Shown piece after piece: positions 1-11,575 of a DNA stretch of 64,000 nucleotides (the first letter of the stretch is position 1; every line of letters starts with the position of its first letter). The translations under genes and the position numbers were made by a program. The stretch spans positions 58,542,711 through 58,606,710 of the forward strand of contig NC_080544.1 of assembly GCF_028640845.1 (NCBI RefSeq), in the 5' to 3' direction. The DNA is from Ahaetulla prasina (lineage: Eukaryota > Chordata > Lepidosauria > Squamata > Colubridae). Below the pieces are notes generated by a model that saw only the letters and a program-made list of their open reading frames with translations, was not told where the DNA came from and made no database searches.

Positions 1-1950
1 CTAAAGTCTACAAAAGGACCCTTGCATAGGTCTTTGGAGACTCAAGATGTTGTAGGATGTAGTGCAGAGCCATATTAACAGCATCATCTGTTGATCTATT
101 TGCTCGGTATGCAAATTGCAAGGGGTCTAAAAGCGGATTCGTGATGGTTTTCAGGTAGGAAAGCACTAGCCTTTCAAAGGTTTTCATGACTACAGATGTT
201 AGAGCAACTGGTCTGTAGTCATTCAGTTCCTTGATGGTGGGCTTCTTCGGCACTGGGATGATGGTAGAGCGTTTGAAGCAAGAAGGAACATAGCACATCT
301 CTAGTGATTTATTGAAAATATGGGTGAAGATGGGGGCCAATTGGTCAGCACAGACTTTTAAGCAAGAAGGAGTTATCTTGTCTGGGCCTGGAGCTTTTCC
401 TGGCTTTTGTCTGTGAAATAGGTCCTGCACTTCCTTTTCTGTGATCACTAGGGGTTGTGAACCCAATGAAATGGGGTCAGTTGTAGGAGGCTTGGCTGTT
501 GTTGGTGTGTCTGAGATGGGGTTGTGGAGATAGGTGGCTGTAGTTTCCTTTCAAACCTGCAGTAAAACTCATTCAGGTCATCTGCCAGTTGTTGATTACC
601 TTCAGCCTGGGAAGGAGGTTTGCCATAGCCGGTGATATTTTTAAGAGTTTTCCACATGTTTGCTGGTTCATTTGCTGAAAATTGATTCTTTAGCTTTTCA
701 GAGTAGCTTCTTTTTGCTGCTCTTATCTCCCTTGTTAGTGCATTTCTGGCCTGATTGTACAGCATTTTATCACCTTTTCTGTAGGCTTCCTCTTTGGAAT
801 GTCGTAGCTGCTTAAGTTTAGGTGTAAACCAAGGTTTGTTATTACTGTGTATTCGCAAGTTCCTTGTAGGTACATAGGTCTTCACAGAAGCTGACATATG
901 TTGTTACAGTATCTGTGAGTTCATCCAGGTCTGCAGAGGTATCTTTAAAATATTCCAATCAGTGCAGTCAAAACATGCCTGTAGCTTTAATTCTGATTCC
1001 TCCGTCCAGGTTTTCACTGATTTAATTATTGGTTTTATGGCTTTAAGTCTTTGCCTGTAAGCAGGTACAAGGTGAATCATGCAATGATCAGAGTGTCCTA
1101 CAGCTGCACGTGGTAAAGACCGATAGGCATCTTTTAGTGTTGTGTAGCAGTGGTCTAGAGTATTCTTGCCTCTGGTGGGACAATTGACATGCTGAAAGTA
1201 TTTTGGTAGTTCTTTCCTTAAGTTTGCCTTGTTTAGATCTCCCAAAACAATGGCCAGTGAATCAGGGTGTTTGGCTTCAGCCTCCATGATTTGGTCAGCT
1301 AGAGTTCGTAATGCCTCGTTTACACAGGCTTGTGGTGGGACATAAACAGCAATTAGAAGAAATGAGGAAAATTCACGAGGCGAATAGTAAGGTTTGCAAT
1401 TGATAATTAGAGTCTCTAAATTGTTGTCACAGAATTTGTAAATTATGTTAAAATCTTGACACCAGGTTGAATTAATATATAGGCATAAGCCTCCTCCTTT
1501 CTTTTTACCAGATGTTTCTGGAACCCTGTCTGATCGTTCAATTTGAAATCCTGGAATGTTCAGGCTGCTATTTTCAATGGATTCATTTAACCAGGTTTCA
1601 GAGAAGCATAGGACTGCTGAATTGCGAAAATCAGAATAGTATTTGTTTAAGAGGAGTATTTCATCCATCTTATTTGCAAGTGAGCGTATATTTGTTAGGA
1701 AAATTGAAGGCAGAGGAGTTTTAGTGCGAGTTCTTAGCTTGATTAAGATCCCAGATCTTTTACCTCGTTTCCTTCGTTTCCGTCGTTTGGTTTTTTTAGT
1801 AATCCATGGCTCCGTGGGAATTGCCTCCTCCTGTGTTAGAGGTGACACCTACCTGAGACATCTGAGAGCTAGACGCCCAAAGATTGCTTTTTGCAACGGC
1901 ATACTAAAGGAAGTCGAGGCTCCAGATTTCTGCATAAATACCATCTAATA
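1..1950 (-). mobile_element. Decayed non-LTR retrotransposon (LINE, Jockey/CR1 superfamily; L2 or Rex1-like), cut by window edge
   Basis: On the minus strand the element reads endonuclease then reverse transcriptase. Bases 1848-904 encode an APE-type endonuclease domain with TNIRSLANKMDE, FSETWLN, GGGLCLYI, LGDLN and the terminal GHSDHCMI histidine motif. Bases 897-448 encode the linker, and 466-8 encode the start of the RT domain with GKAPGPDKITPSCLK, NDYRPVALTS and LDPLQFAYRANRSTDDA. The three parts lie in different frames with at least two frameshifts, so the copy is inactive. The RT active-site part lies beyond the left edge. The RT motifs resemble the Rex1/L2 branch of vertebrate LINEs; the exact clade is inferred, not proven. 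Confidence 0.85.
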
Positions 1951-2616
1951 CTTACCGTTACCAAACTGAAAACCCAGTTATTAGGAGTGTCTTATTATCT
2001 TAGGAGGTTTTCAAGGATAAATCAATCTGTCAAATCACAGACATTCTTGTGTGGATCTAATTTCACTCACTGAAGTACATTACTGTATATGGGAATTGGA
2101 AAGTATGCTAATATTTATCTAAACTGTGTTTTTTGGGGGAAGACAGACTTAGAATAACTTTATTGTCACTTTGAATGTACAGGAATCTTAAAATGAAATT
2201 TTGTTGCATATAATTCTCAAAGAGTCTCCACCTCTAATATACACTACATAAACATGACATATACTACATAAACATAATGGGGGGACTACACACTTTTATT
2301 ACTGCTTCTATATGTCTTAACTTCACACTATGTTCTTACAATGTATGTTTGCAATTCACTGCATAGTGACGTACCTTCCCAGATTTTAAAAAAGATATAT
2401 ATTAGGCATTCTGAAAAGGCATGTACTTCACCTTAATACTTGGAATTAGCAGTCAGAAGACACAAGAAGACTCTCCAGTCCAAACTGTTGATAATTCTTC
2501 ATACAAATCAGATTTCTGAAAGTAGCTGAGAACAGGTGTATTTGCATTTCAGCTTGCTATGAATATAAATAATTCCAGATGACTCAACCTTTCTTGTGCT
2601 AAAGGAAAGTCCTTAG
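1951..2616. other. Intergenic DNA, no gene seen
   Basis: AT-rich sequence without a convincing coding region. A short stretch at about 2145-2215 (aactttattgtcactttgaa) looks like the reversed 3' end of a LINE, but it is too short and diverged to name. Confidence 0.5.
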
Positions 2617-3105
2617 GCCAGGGGTGAAATCAAAAATTTTTCCCTACCTGTTCTGCTGGCGTGGCTTAATTGGTAGGCATGGCTTGGTCAGATGACTGAA
2701 TGGGCATAGCCAATAATAATAAATAATAAAAAAATAAAGTATACAAAACTTGGGAGCACACCGATCTACCTTCTTTAAAAATAGAGGCGCTGGTCTACCA
2801 ATTGCCTCTTTTTTGGGAAGCACCAGTCTACCTTCTTTAAAAATAGAGGCACCGATCTACTAGCTGCCTACAGCACTGATCATCTGTAGTGCAGCCCTTT
2901 GAAGCGCTGCGGAAGTCATTTAAGGCCGTTTGCAGCTATATTACCGCCGAGAGCTTCAGGGACAGAGAAGAGGAACAGTGAGGTGTGGGCGGTGGGGGTG
3001 CAGGGATTTTTGCTACCGGTTCTCCGAACTACCCGCCCCTATCGCTACCGGATCGCGCGATCTGGTCCAAACTGGGAGCATTTCATCCCCCCTTAGGCCC
3101 CCTGG
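2617..3105. repeat. Unclassified interspersed repeat with short inverted termini
   Basis: A locally GC-rich block. It begins near aggccaggggtgaaatc and ends near gcatttcatccccccttagg; the ends are imperfect inverted repeats of each other (ggggtgaaat against ggggatgaaat). The interior has the accggttctccgaac motif and a tandemly repeated segment (accttctttaaaaatagagg occurs twice about 60 bp apart). The termini suggest a non-autonomous DNA transposon. A related motif occurs near 9095. The family name is not known to me with confidence. Confidence 0.5.
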
Positions 3106-3453
3106 GAATTAGGCAATATCTGTTACATTATGAATATCAGAACATGTAGTTTTAGCCATTTGCCTAATTTAGATGCATAAGAATTAAAACTTCCATATTT
3201 CTCCAGTCAGCAGTCTATGCTCAGTATAAAATTAACTGGGAAGAAGGATGTATATAAGTTATTTTTTCTTTTCTCCAGTGTTTGTCCCATGGAATGTTTA
3301 TATGCATTCCATATAAAAGGTTTTTCCTTAACTTATCAATATCTTAACTGTCTCTATCAGGAAACTGAAAACAATTAAGAAAAGGCCAACCAGAATGTTC
3401 AGCAGGCTGACCTACAATGTTGGTTTCAAAAAGATAAAGTAAATAAGGAGATT

Positions 3454-3660
3454 TAATAGAATAGAATAGAATAGAATAGAATAGAATAGAATAGAATAGA
3501 ATAGAATAGAATAGAATAGAACAGAATAGAATAGAATAGAATAGAATAGAATTTTTATTGGCCAAGTGTGATTGGACACACAAGGAATTTGTCTTGGTGC
3601 ATATGCTCTCAGTGTACATAAAAGAAAAGATACGTTCATCAAGGTACAACATTTACAACA
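3454..3660 (-). mobile_element. CR1/L3-type LINE 3' end with (AGAAT)n pentanucleotide tail
   Basis: The tract of about 100 bp at 3454-3552 is an almost pure AGAAT/ATAGA pentanucleotide array with one AGAAC variant. It abuts ttttattggccaagtgtgat and the following 100 bp. Read on the minus strand this is a LINE 3' end running into an (ATTCT)n tail. The same arrangement is repeated at 27323-27480. Snake genomes are known for CR1/L3 LINEs that seed such pentanucleotide microsatellites; the family assignment is by recall of that architecture. Confidence 0.75.
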
Positions 3661-4990
3661 CAATTAATATACTCACTACGCATAGTGTGGGGAAAGTATG
3701 TGGTAATCAGGCTTCACAACAATAAATCTTGGTTCTCAAGAAACTTTCTTGCATTCAATAACTAGTTAACAGGAGACACTTTAATGATGCAAAGTGGATT
3801 AATGAAGTCTTTAAGTGCAGACAATATTGCAAGTCAAGCATATTAGATCTGCTAAAACACAAAACTGAAGTCATAAGTCCTTTAAGCTTTGTCTTTCACC
3901 TTTTTTTTCTCAGCCTTGAAAATATGCAATGCCTGCCCAAAATTTGCAAAAAGTTCTGTCTGACCTGAGAGCACTGCTGATTCTCATGAATATCATGAAT
4001 TCATGATATGAATATAGATATAGATATAATTTTATTGAAAGCTTTTTCATAGTTAAAAGAGCAACAAGAAAAAGTACATAAAGAGGAAATAGAAAAAGAA
4101 AAAAAAAGGGAAAGCGCTAGAAACAATACAGCTAAAGAAAGAAAGAAATGCCACTTTTAGTAACTGCTGGTTCATACTCATGATCATCAGTCTTTAGATT
4201 ATAAGAGGAAATGAAACAAGCAATTCAAATTAGAAATCACCAGCTTTTAATATACATATGTAGATTTATTTTTTGCAAAATCACAAATATGAAAGCAGCT
4301 GTAAGATAAATTGCACAACTGCTAAATTAATTATATTTTTATTATTTACATATTATTCTTTCTATTGCTTTTAGATAAAAGCGCCAGAATCTGATTGGGT
4401 ATAAGTTAATTATTTACAATAATGTAAAATTGTGCAGTATCACAGTAATTCATTTAGTCGCAGCAGCTATTGGCGAAGAAAACTTTTTAAATATGTAAAT
4501 AACATGAAATTTAAACTGTGATTACTAAAAAATCCAAATGTCTGATTATCTAAATTAGCAGTGTCTAAAATATTTAATTAATATTTGTTTGATATTGTTC
4601 CAAATCTACTGATTTTTTTTTACAATCAATTAAAAGGTAATATTAGGGTAAATATTAATTATTTGGAAAACCATTGATGTAATACCTCATATTAACAAAA
4701 AGTGAATTGCAGAATACTATCTTTCTTTTGATTATACAATAAGATTAATTAATTTTCCCGTGTTTATTGAACATTTCAGAGAATTAAAATGGTTGTCAGT
4801 TTTAAAACTGTAAAGGGATTGAAGGAGGATTTAGGAATATGTTATTGCCCCACAATCATTAGTTTAATATATATTAATAAGGTTTGGGGAAGACTAACGT
4901 GATTTAATGATGTCAATGCCATTTTGAATAATAATGGCATTCACATCATGCCATTATTATAAGAATAATAAGATAATAAGAATATATAAG
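3661..4990. other. Intergenic DNA, no gene seen
   Basis: AT-rich, mostly unique-looking sequence with short A-rich tracts (for example around 4080-4145). No coding region, RNA gene or recognisable repeat could be supported. Confidence 0.5.
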
Positions 4991-4994
4991 AATA

Positions 4995-5335
4995 ATATAT
5001 AAGAATAATGGAACGAACTTCCCCCTGGCCTGCGTCAAGTGCCTGATCTTCGGACCTTCCGTCGTGAGCTCAAAACATATCTATTTATTAAAGCGGGACT
5101 GGCATAATTTGTGTTGAATTTTAAATTGGGTATTCTTAATATTTTTAAATTTTTAAATCTAAATTTTAATAATCAGCCTTTAAAATTTGCTCTTTTAAAT
5201 GTTGTTTTAAATTGTATATATTTTGTTTTTATTCTGGCTGTACACCGCCCTGAGTCCTTCGGGAGAAGGGCGGTATAAAAATTTAAAAATTTAATAAAAT
5301 AAAATAATTAATAAATAAATAATAAATAATGGATT
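4995..5335 (+). mobile_element. L2-type LINE 3' end (C-terminal codons plus 3' UTR)
   Basis: The plus strand encodes the C-terminal tail WNELPPGLRQVPDLRTFRRE followed by LKTYLFIKAGLA and a stop near 5106. This is the usual end of an L2-clade ORF2. An AT-rich 3' UTR follows, ending in the hairpin-like gccctgagtccttcgggaga sequence and an AATAAA-type short-repeat tail. The same 3' hairpin and tail recur at 60600-60690 and, as a SINE tail, at 40490-40541. The copy is severely 5' truncated. Confidence 0.8.
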
Positions 5336-8300
5336 TTTTAAACATGGAATTAGCAAAAGAAATTGGGCTACCCAGATTTACTATCTTAGATTGATGATAT
5401 GTGTTTGTTCACTGCTTACAAAGGGGTTTTTCATCAATGTAATAGAATGATTGATCAATATTGCTCTATGTGGTTTTTAAAATTAAGCTGTTTATACATG
5501 AATAATGCTTTCCTCATTGTCTTTTTTCTTTTAATTTTTTTCCTTTGTTTTCTCTATGTTAAAACTAATGTATTTACCGGTTATGATTTATGCAATTGAA
5601 TGCCTACTAGTTTTAGTTTATGAGAAATATTTTTCAATTTTAGAAACATTATTGCTTGGTGTATAACTTTGCAAAGGAATAGCAAAAGAAGTTTCATATC
5701 CTAAGCATCTACAAAGGCTAGCTGAACAACTGACTTTCATAACTTATATCTTAATATCAGTGGATGAAAATTCCATCCATTCTTATCTGAAAGGCATAGG
5801 TTGCATTAGAGAACATTGTGAATAACTTTTGTATTATCTAGTTTGGGCATCTTTAGGTGTTCCCCTCTGAATTTGTTGAACACTCAAATTCTCCAATGTA
5901 GTAAATTTTGTACTAATAGATCCTATGCTATCCATTCATGTTACAGCATTACAGAAGCGAAACGTTATAACTCTTAGTGTTTTGGTGGCTCCAGTTGGTT
6001 AGGGCTATTCTAGGAGAGAAATAAATCTAGGGCTTATTTTTGCATATTTGCTTTCTGCCTAGAACTTTTTTCATTAGTTACTTCAATCTCTATTGTTTCC
6101 CCTTTGTGAAAAGCTGAGAATAGAAAGAAGGTGAACAAGTAACATGATCCTTAACTAATTGGAATTATAAGGTATGAAAGTGACATACTGTGATAAACAA
6201 CTAGACTAATCATAGTACTCAGCAACAAGCTTTAAAGAAGGCAGGCAGGCAGGCAGGAAGGGAGGGAGGAAGGAAGGGAGAGAGAGAGGGAGGGAGTCTA
6301 GCTTTACCTACTGCTTATCCCTAATAGGTTCTGTCACAATTCTTATCTATTTTATATCATCTGTAAGAATAATTAGGAGATTCAGCAACTCTATTAATTT
6401 GCTTGATGGCCCTTGCTTCATTTATCATCAAAGTAAAACATAACGAGACAACCATTTTATAGGGAGGAGTATCCTTTTTACAAAATGGGCAGGGAGGCAG
6501 TAATTTAAAGTCTCATGACAGAGGTTTCATCCATAAAATAGATTTATTCTAGGTTGCCACAGTCAAGTTAATCTCCTGATACATCCGCTCCTGCCTAGAG
6601 AAATTCTTACCCCTTCTACCAAGGCCTGCATCCTTCAACCCAATTCTGGGAAAATGGAGAGGAAGGTGCTTCCGATCTTGTTACTCAAGGCCAGAAGTAT
6701 GAAACTTCACAAAATTTGTGCCAATTCTTGAGCCAAAAGTCTTGTTGTGTAACTATGCACAGTTTCACAGGACTTTTCAGAACCATTGGATACAGTAATG
6801 TGGGTAAGTGGCCTTTAGTGGTTTTTCCAACTTTAACCATTTTATGCATTTAATAACAACAGACTAGGGATGGAAAATAAGATAGCAATTGATCTATCCT
6901 CTGTTCTGCACCAAGAACGATGCAGTTTGGTGAATAGGGACAATGTGCCGACATGGACATGGAAGGTTAAAACTCATGACAGAAGAATGCAGTGGTAAAT
7001 CACTTTGCAATTTAAGACAAAATTAAATGAAGGAGTAGCTCTAATTTCCATGCCTACCCAACAACCATATTGTGCTGCAAATTGTCTGGGAGGGAAGTGT
7101 ACTATGGAAAAAAATAGAAGGAGGAGAAGGAAGGATTCACTTTGTATCATTTACTGTTTCCCCGGTATTTCTTTTCCCCCATGTTGTAAGTCCAGACCAT
7201 TATTTACTTAATATTTTAGTTAAATGAAATCAATGGGAGAAAGGGAAAAACAGTTAAAACCACTGAAAATATATAACAAAGATGTGTGTAGACGCTTGTA
7301 ATCAAAAGTGAAAATCTACTGTTCCTGCCTATCCTATACTGAAACAATAAAATCTTTCTTACTGTGTTGCTATTTCTGTAAATCCTCAACTAAATTTCTT
7401 CAGTGTGTCTTGACTAATGGTATTAAATGAATGTGTATGATGTGTTAATGCAGAAATTTCTCCCAATTTTCAAGATCTGCCATGTCAACGGGTAGAAAGC
7501 TCCTCTTTTTTAGTTAAAAAAGGAATAGCAACATTTGATCAAGAAGTTTGGTTTGGTTTGGTTTGGTTTGGTTCCTGAATGTTCACCTTCAATCAAGCAT
7601 TTTCAAGCTGGTATAAATAATTACTTGATGAAGATATTAATTGTGTTATTCATTCATTTATTCATTCATTCATTCATTTAGTAGATTCATATGGCTGTTC
7701 ATCTCATGTACCTGATTCTGGACTGCTAACAATATTAAAAAGGATAAAAAGGATACATACAGTAGGGAAAATATTTCAAAACATCAATCACCTTCGATAT
7801 TGCAAGAGCTGGGCTCCATTATGAACCTGAACCCCCAGATTCAAGCACAGAGCCAAGTCTTAGGGAAGGTCAAGAAGCATGGGCACTTGGCCAATCACCT
7901 CCAGAGGAATAATGTTTCAGAGAGTACATACCATGATAGATGAGGCTCTGTTCCTGGGTGCTACTAGCCAAGACTCCTTAGCAGGTGGGATCTGGAGCAT
8001 GTCTCTCCTGCCAGATCTTAACAGGATGGGTAGATATCACTGAACGCAATATATTGATATTTAATACACTTTCATGAAAATAGACCAGTAGGTCCTGTAT
8101 ATACTCTATAATGTGCACACTAGTTTGCAAAAGGGCAAATCAACCATTTTCAGTAAAGCATTCTTAGTTTCTTAGTTAATTTTAAAGTAAAGTATTTCCT
8201 CATCTTTGCACATTGCCTGTCTTCAGCTCTGCCATCCAGATGTGCTAGATTACCGCTTATCATTCTAAGCCAGTATGCTGTATATGAGGATAGTAGAAGT

Positions 8301-9035
8301 TGACATTCAGTAAAGGGCAAAATGCAAGAAAACAAGAACTGAGGCAAAAGCCCCATTTTCTTTATCTTTTCTTGTTTTCTGTTAAGTCTCACACAGCAGG
8401 CTTTTTATCCTCATGCATATTTCTCTTGTTAGAAATCCGACTTGAAGATTGTGGAGAGCTTTCACATTAGGCCTCAGGCTATGTTTACTAGACTGAGCAC
8501 ACTTTAAAAATGATTTTGAGGAAATGTTTCCACGCACATAAAAGCATACCACCTCTCAGCTATTCATTAAACAGCCCAACAATTGGGGCTGTTTTAAAAT
8601 CACATTATCTTTCGGGGATTGATTCCTTAAAATAGCAGCATTTCTCCTTCACGTTCATGCAGAAGCCAAAAGGAAAGGTAGGGTTGCTTTCCTAACTCTG
8701 AGAGAGGTAAGGTCCATCTGATCATGTAGATTCTGATGCCTTTTTTGCTAAAAATTTCAAGCATGCACAGCCTGACTGTTTACTTCAAGGAAATATATTA
8801 GCCAACATTTGGCACAAATATATGGATGCAAACATGAGAACAAGAGTAAGTATAATTTTTTTAAAATATCACAACTCAATTATTTCTTATTGTAACTTAC
8901 TTAGAAGTCTGGACTATAGGAAAAAAAAATGAATATCAACAAAGTCACCCTACTTATTGATTCAGTCAGGCCCAGAATTCCCTGCCCTCTGAAGAAATTA
9001 TGCAAGCCCAATAACCTTGCATCTCAGCCACTTTT
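5336..9035. other. Gene-free intergenic DNA
   Basis: No gene is supported. Simple repeats present are a purine-rich GGCA/GGAA tract at 6237-6297, (TTTGG)n at 7548-7574 and (ATTC)n at 7648-7679. The remaining sequence looks unique, AT-rich and non-coding. Confidence 0.5.
6237..6297. repeat. GGCA/GGAA/GA purine-rich simple repeat
   Basis: Successive ggca, then ggaa/ggga, then ga repeats over about 60 bp. Confidence 0.9.
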
Positions 9036-9240
9036 TTTCCCTCCGGTTCAACGTCCTCATTTGTACCCAAAATGTACCAGTTTACTACCGGTTCTCTGGT
9101 TGAGCATGTGTGCTGCGTGTGTGCATGTGCAGAGCGCATCACGCACCAAATACAAAGTGCGCGCCTGTGCAGTGCACACCAAAAGGAGGCATGGGGTAAG
9201 TAGAACAGCGCGTGGGGGGTGATCAGCTGTGGCACGCAAT
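9036..9240. repeat. GC-rich unclassified interspersed repeat remnant
   Basis: A CpG- and GC-rich island in AT-rich surroundings, carrying the accggttctc motif shared with the repeat at 2617-3105 and runs such as gtgcgcgcctgtgcagtgca. Open frames cross it on both strands but show no protein-family features, so I treat it as repeat sequence. Confidence 0.4.
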
Positions 9241-9241
9241 C

Positions 9242-9323
9242 TTTTTTTTACTTTTAAAAGCATTTTTTTACAACCTATTCAGCCAAATAGTTACTTAAAA
9301 AATGCTTTTAAAAGTAAAAAAAA
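9242..9323. repeat. Perfect 27-bp inverted repeat with 28-bp loop
   Basis: The left arm 9242-9268 and the right arm 9297-9323 are exact reverse complements (core acttttaaaagcattt). The spacer is 28 bp. It directly follows the GC-rich repeat remnant and may be part of it. Confidence 0.85.
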
Positions 9324-11110
9324 GGCTCTGATGATCAGGCAGCTCAGCTGGGATTGTCAGAAATGTGAAATGTGCCTAATGCGCCTATTAAATTTGACTA
9401 TCTGGAAAAATATGTTCAACATAATGAGGAACTCCATAGAGAAAAACTTTTAATACTGTTTCTGATGTCAGGGACAGATTGGGAAATAACTCCCTTAATG
9501 GCTGTAGAATTTGACACATTTATCAAACCTAACTCACATAGTTCCACTAGATAGGTTCATAAGTAAATGCATTTTTTCAGTTCTCAAATTCAACACAATA
9601 AAGCAATATCAGGTTGAATGCAAGAAACCGCGCCCCCCCCTTCTCCAAGAACAAAGCCTCTTCTGCAAATGGAAATGCTTTTATCCATTTAGAACAATCG
9701 TTTTGCTTAAAAGAACAGAAATCTGTCAATATGCTTCTCTCAGCCTTTGAACCATTTCTTAACACAAGCTCTTGCAGAGGTTTTCAAGATACTGTACCTG
9801 CTCTATCAGGATACTGGATAAGGTCACACATAAGGTTGTGATCTGTCATCTATGAGGCTCTCCCGGAGCTCACATGTAGCAGCTTCCAAAACAGAAACAC
9901 CATTTCTTCTATTGGCAATACCTGGATCCATTTCATATTACACTTCTTTTTAAGAAACAACAACAACATCAGTATTAGTTGTAGTGATTCAGTTGTACAA
10001 AAACAAATCACTTTACAGTTTTCTGCTTTGATATAATTCCTTGCAGATTCACCCAAGCAGTATAAAGCCACCTTCATTTTTCAATTAGTTCGATCAGTTT
10101 GCCAACATTATTGTATTGAGTCATGAAAAGCAGTCCCTGGGGATGTTCACTGGCAGCATGGTGCTTGTAATCAGCATTTGACTGTGATCTTTACATTAGG
10201 AAGGCTGTCATCCATCATATCCATCAGGAGCTGCACGTAAAAATAGTAGTAAATATTGAGAGGTTATTGTTAAGACTATATAATAAGCACTCTAATCCAC
10301 AGCAGAATCTTTCTCTGAAGCATTATAGTTAGTGTTACAGTGTTGGGGAAGGAATAAAATATATATTGTGTGAGATTGGAATTTAACTAGATTATTTTAT
10401 GTATTAACCTGACACCACTTTTAAGCTATGTGGTATATGATTATTTCAAATATCATGCAGGGTCATGTAACATAAAAAGGGAAATTCCGTTTGAGAAACT
10501 TAAAATCTAGAAGCAGCAGATGGGGGGGGGGGGGAAACTAACAAGGAACATTGACATAAAGTCATTTAACTGCATATTGGTCACTAGAACTGTGTAATCC
10601 CTTTCTCCAACCTGATGATGTGGTAGGTCTGCCAGTTAGAATTTGCAAATTCAGGAAATTGCAAGGTCAATACACATGGAAAATGTAATATGTATATTTG
10701 CTACTTGTTTAGAGCGATATATCTTCCTTCATTATGCTTTCTGTGTAAACAAGGGAAAGCCAATATTGCAAGCACTCCGTCCATCTCCATTTTTCCATAT
10801 TCAGAATTATTTCTGAAACTTCTTTCCTGCCAACATGTAGAAGAACATGCATTTGATGCACAACTGCTGGCTCTGTATGGCATTCAAATGTGGGTTTTTT
10901 AGCATTTTCCAAGGCCTTCTGGGACTGTACCTCTGAAATTTAGCAGCAGTTTTCTGCTGATTTTCAAAAGGAAATCAAATAAAACCTTCAGTTAAAGAAC
11001 ACTGTCACATATTTTAAAAATCCACAAACTCCTCCATCAACTTGGGTAAGACAGTCCTGTTTCCATGTTCCCAATCTGCCAAAAGCAATAATGCATGAAA
11101 GTAAAAAGAG
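9324..11110. other. Gene-free intergenic DNA
   Basis: No gene supported. There is a poly-G run at 10522-10534 and short A-rich tracts. Confidence 0.5.
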
Positions 11111-11114
11111 TACA

Positions 11115-11310
11115 AAAAGGCTGTTTAGTGTGGTATAGGGGCTAAAGTGTTGGACTTAGAAGGAGATCAGGTGCTATTCCATTCTTGACCATTGGGATAC
11201 TTTGAGCCTAACCTATTTCACAGTGTTATGCTGTCGGGGGTGGGGGGGAATCTAAGAGGGAGCACCACATACGCTGCCTTAAATTCCAGAATGAGAAGGT
11301 GGGACATACA
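11115..11310 (+). mobile_element. Old tRNA-derived SINE
   Basis: The block around tagtgtggtataggggctaa, ttggacttagaaggagatca and cctaacctatttcacagtgt follows the layout of a squamate tRNA-head SINE whose body reads 'cagcctaacctacctcacagggttg'-like. It is heavily diverged, so the boundaries are approximate. Confidence 0.55.
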
Positions 11311-11337
11311 TATAGTATATAGATAAGGTAAAGAACT

Positions 11338-11575
11338 TAACAAGAGCCACTTTGGTGCAACAGTTAAAACACTAATTTAAAAACCAAGAGAACATGAGTT
11401 CTGTAGTCCTAGTTTAGGCACAAAGCCAGCTAGATGACCTTGGGCCAATCATTCTCCCTGACCTAGGAAGGAGGCATTGGAAAGTCATTTCTCAAATCTT
11501 TCCAAGAAAACTGCAGGGACTTATCCAGGTAATTGCCAAGAATCAATACTGACTTGAAGGCATACAGACCGAGGT
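11338..11575 (+). mobile_element. tRNA-derived squamate SINE
   Basis: The element starts agagccactttggtgcaaca and continues with gatgaccttgggccaatcat, aggaaggaggcattggaaag and a 3' part with aagaaaactgcagggactta and gccaagaatcaatactgact. This order of landmarks is that of a common squamate SINE with a tRNA-like head. A reverse-oriented relative lies at 59617-59862. Confidence 0.65.

Noticed and set aside
3454..3552. CRISPR-like regularly spaced repeat
   Set aside because: The tandem pentanucleotide has no spacers, and the window is vertebrate DNA.
9036..9240. CpG island promoter of a nearby gene
   Set aside because: The block shares motifs with another repeat at 2617-3105, and no gene starts nearby.
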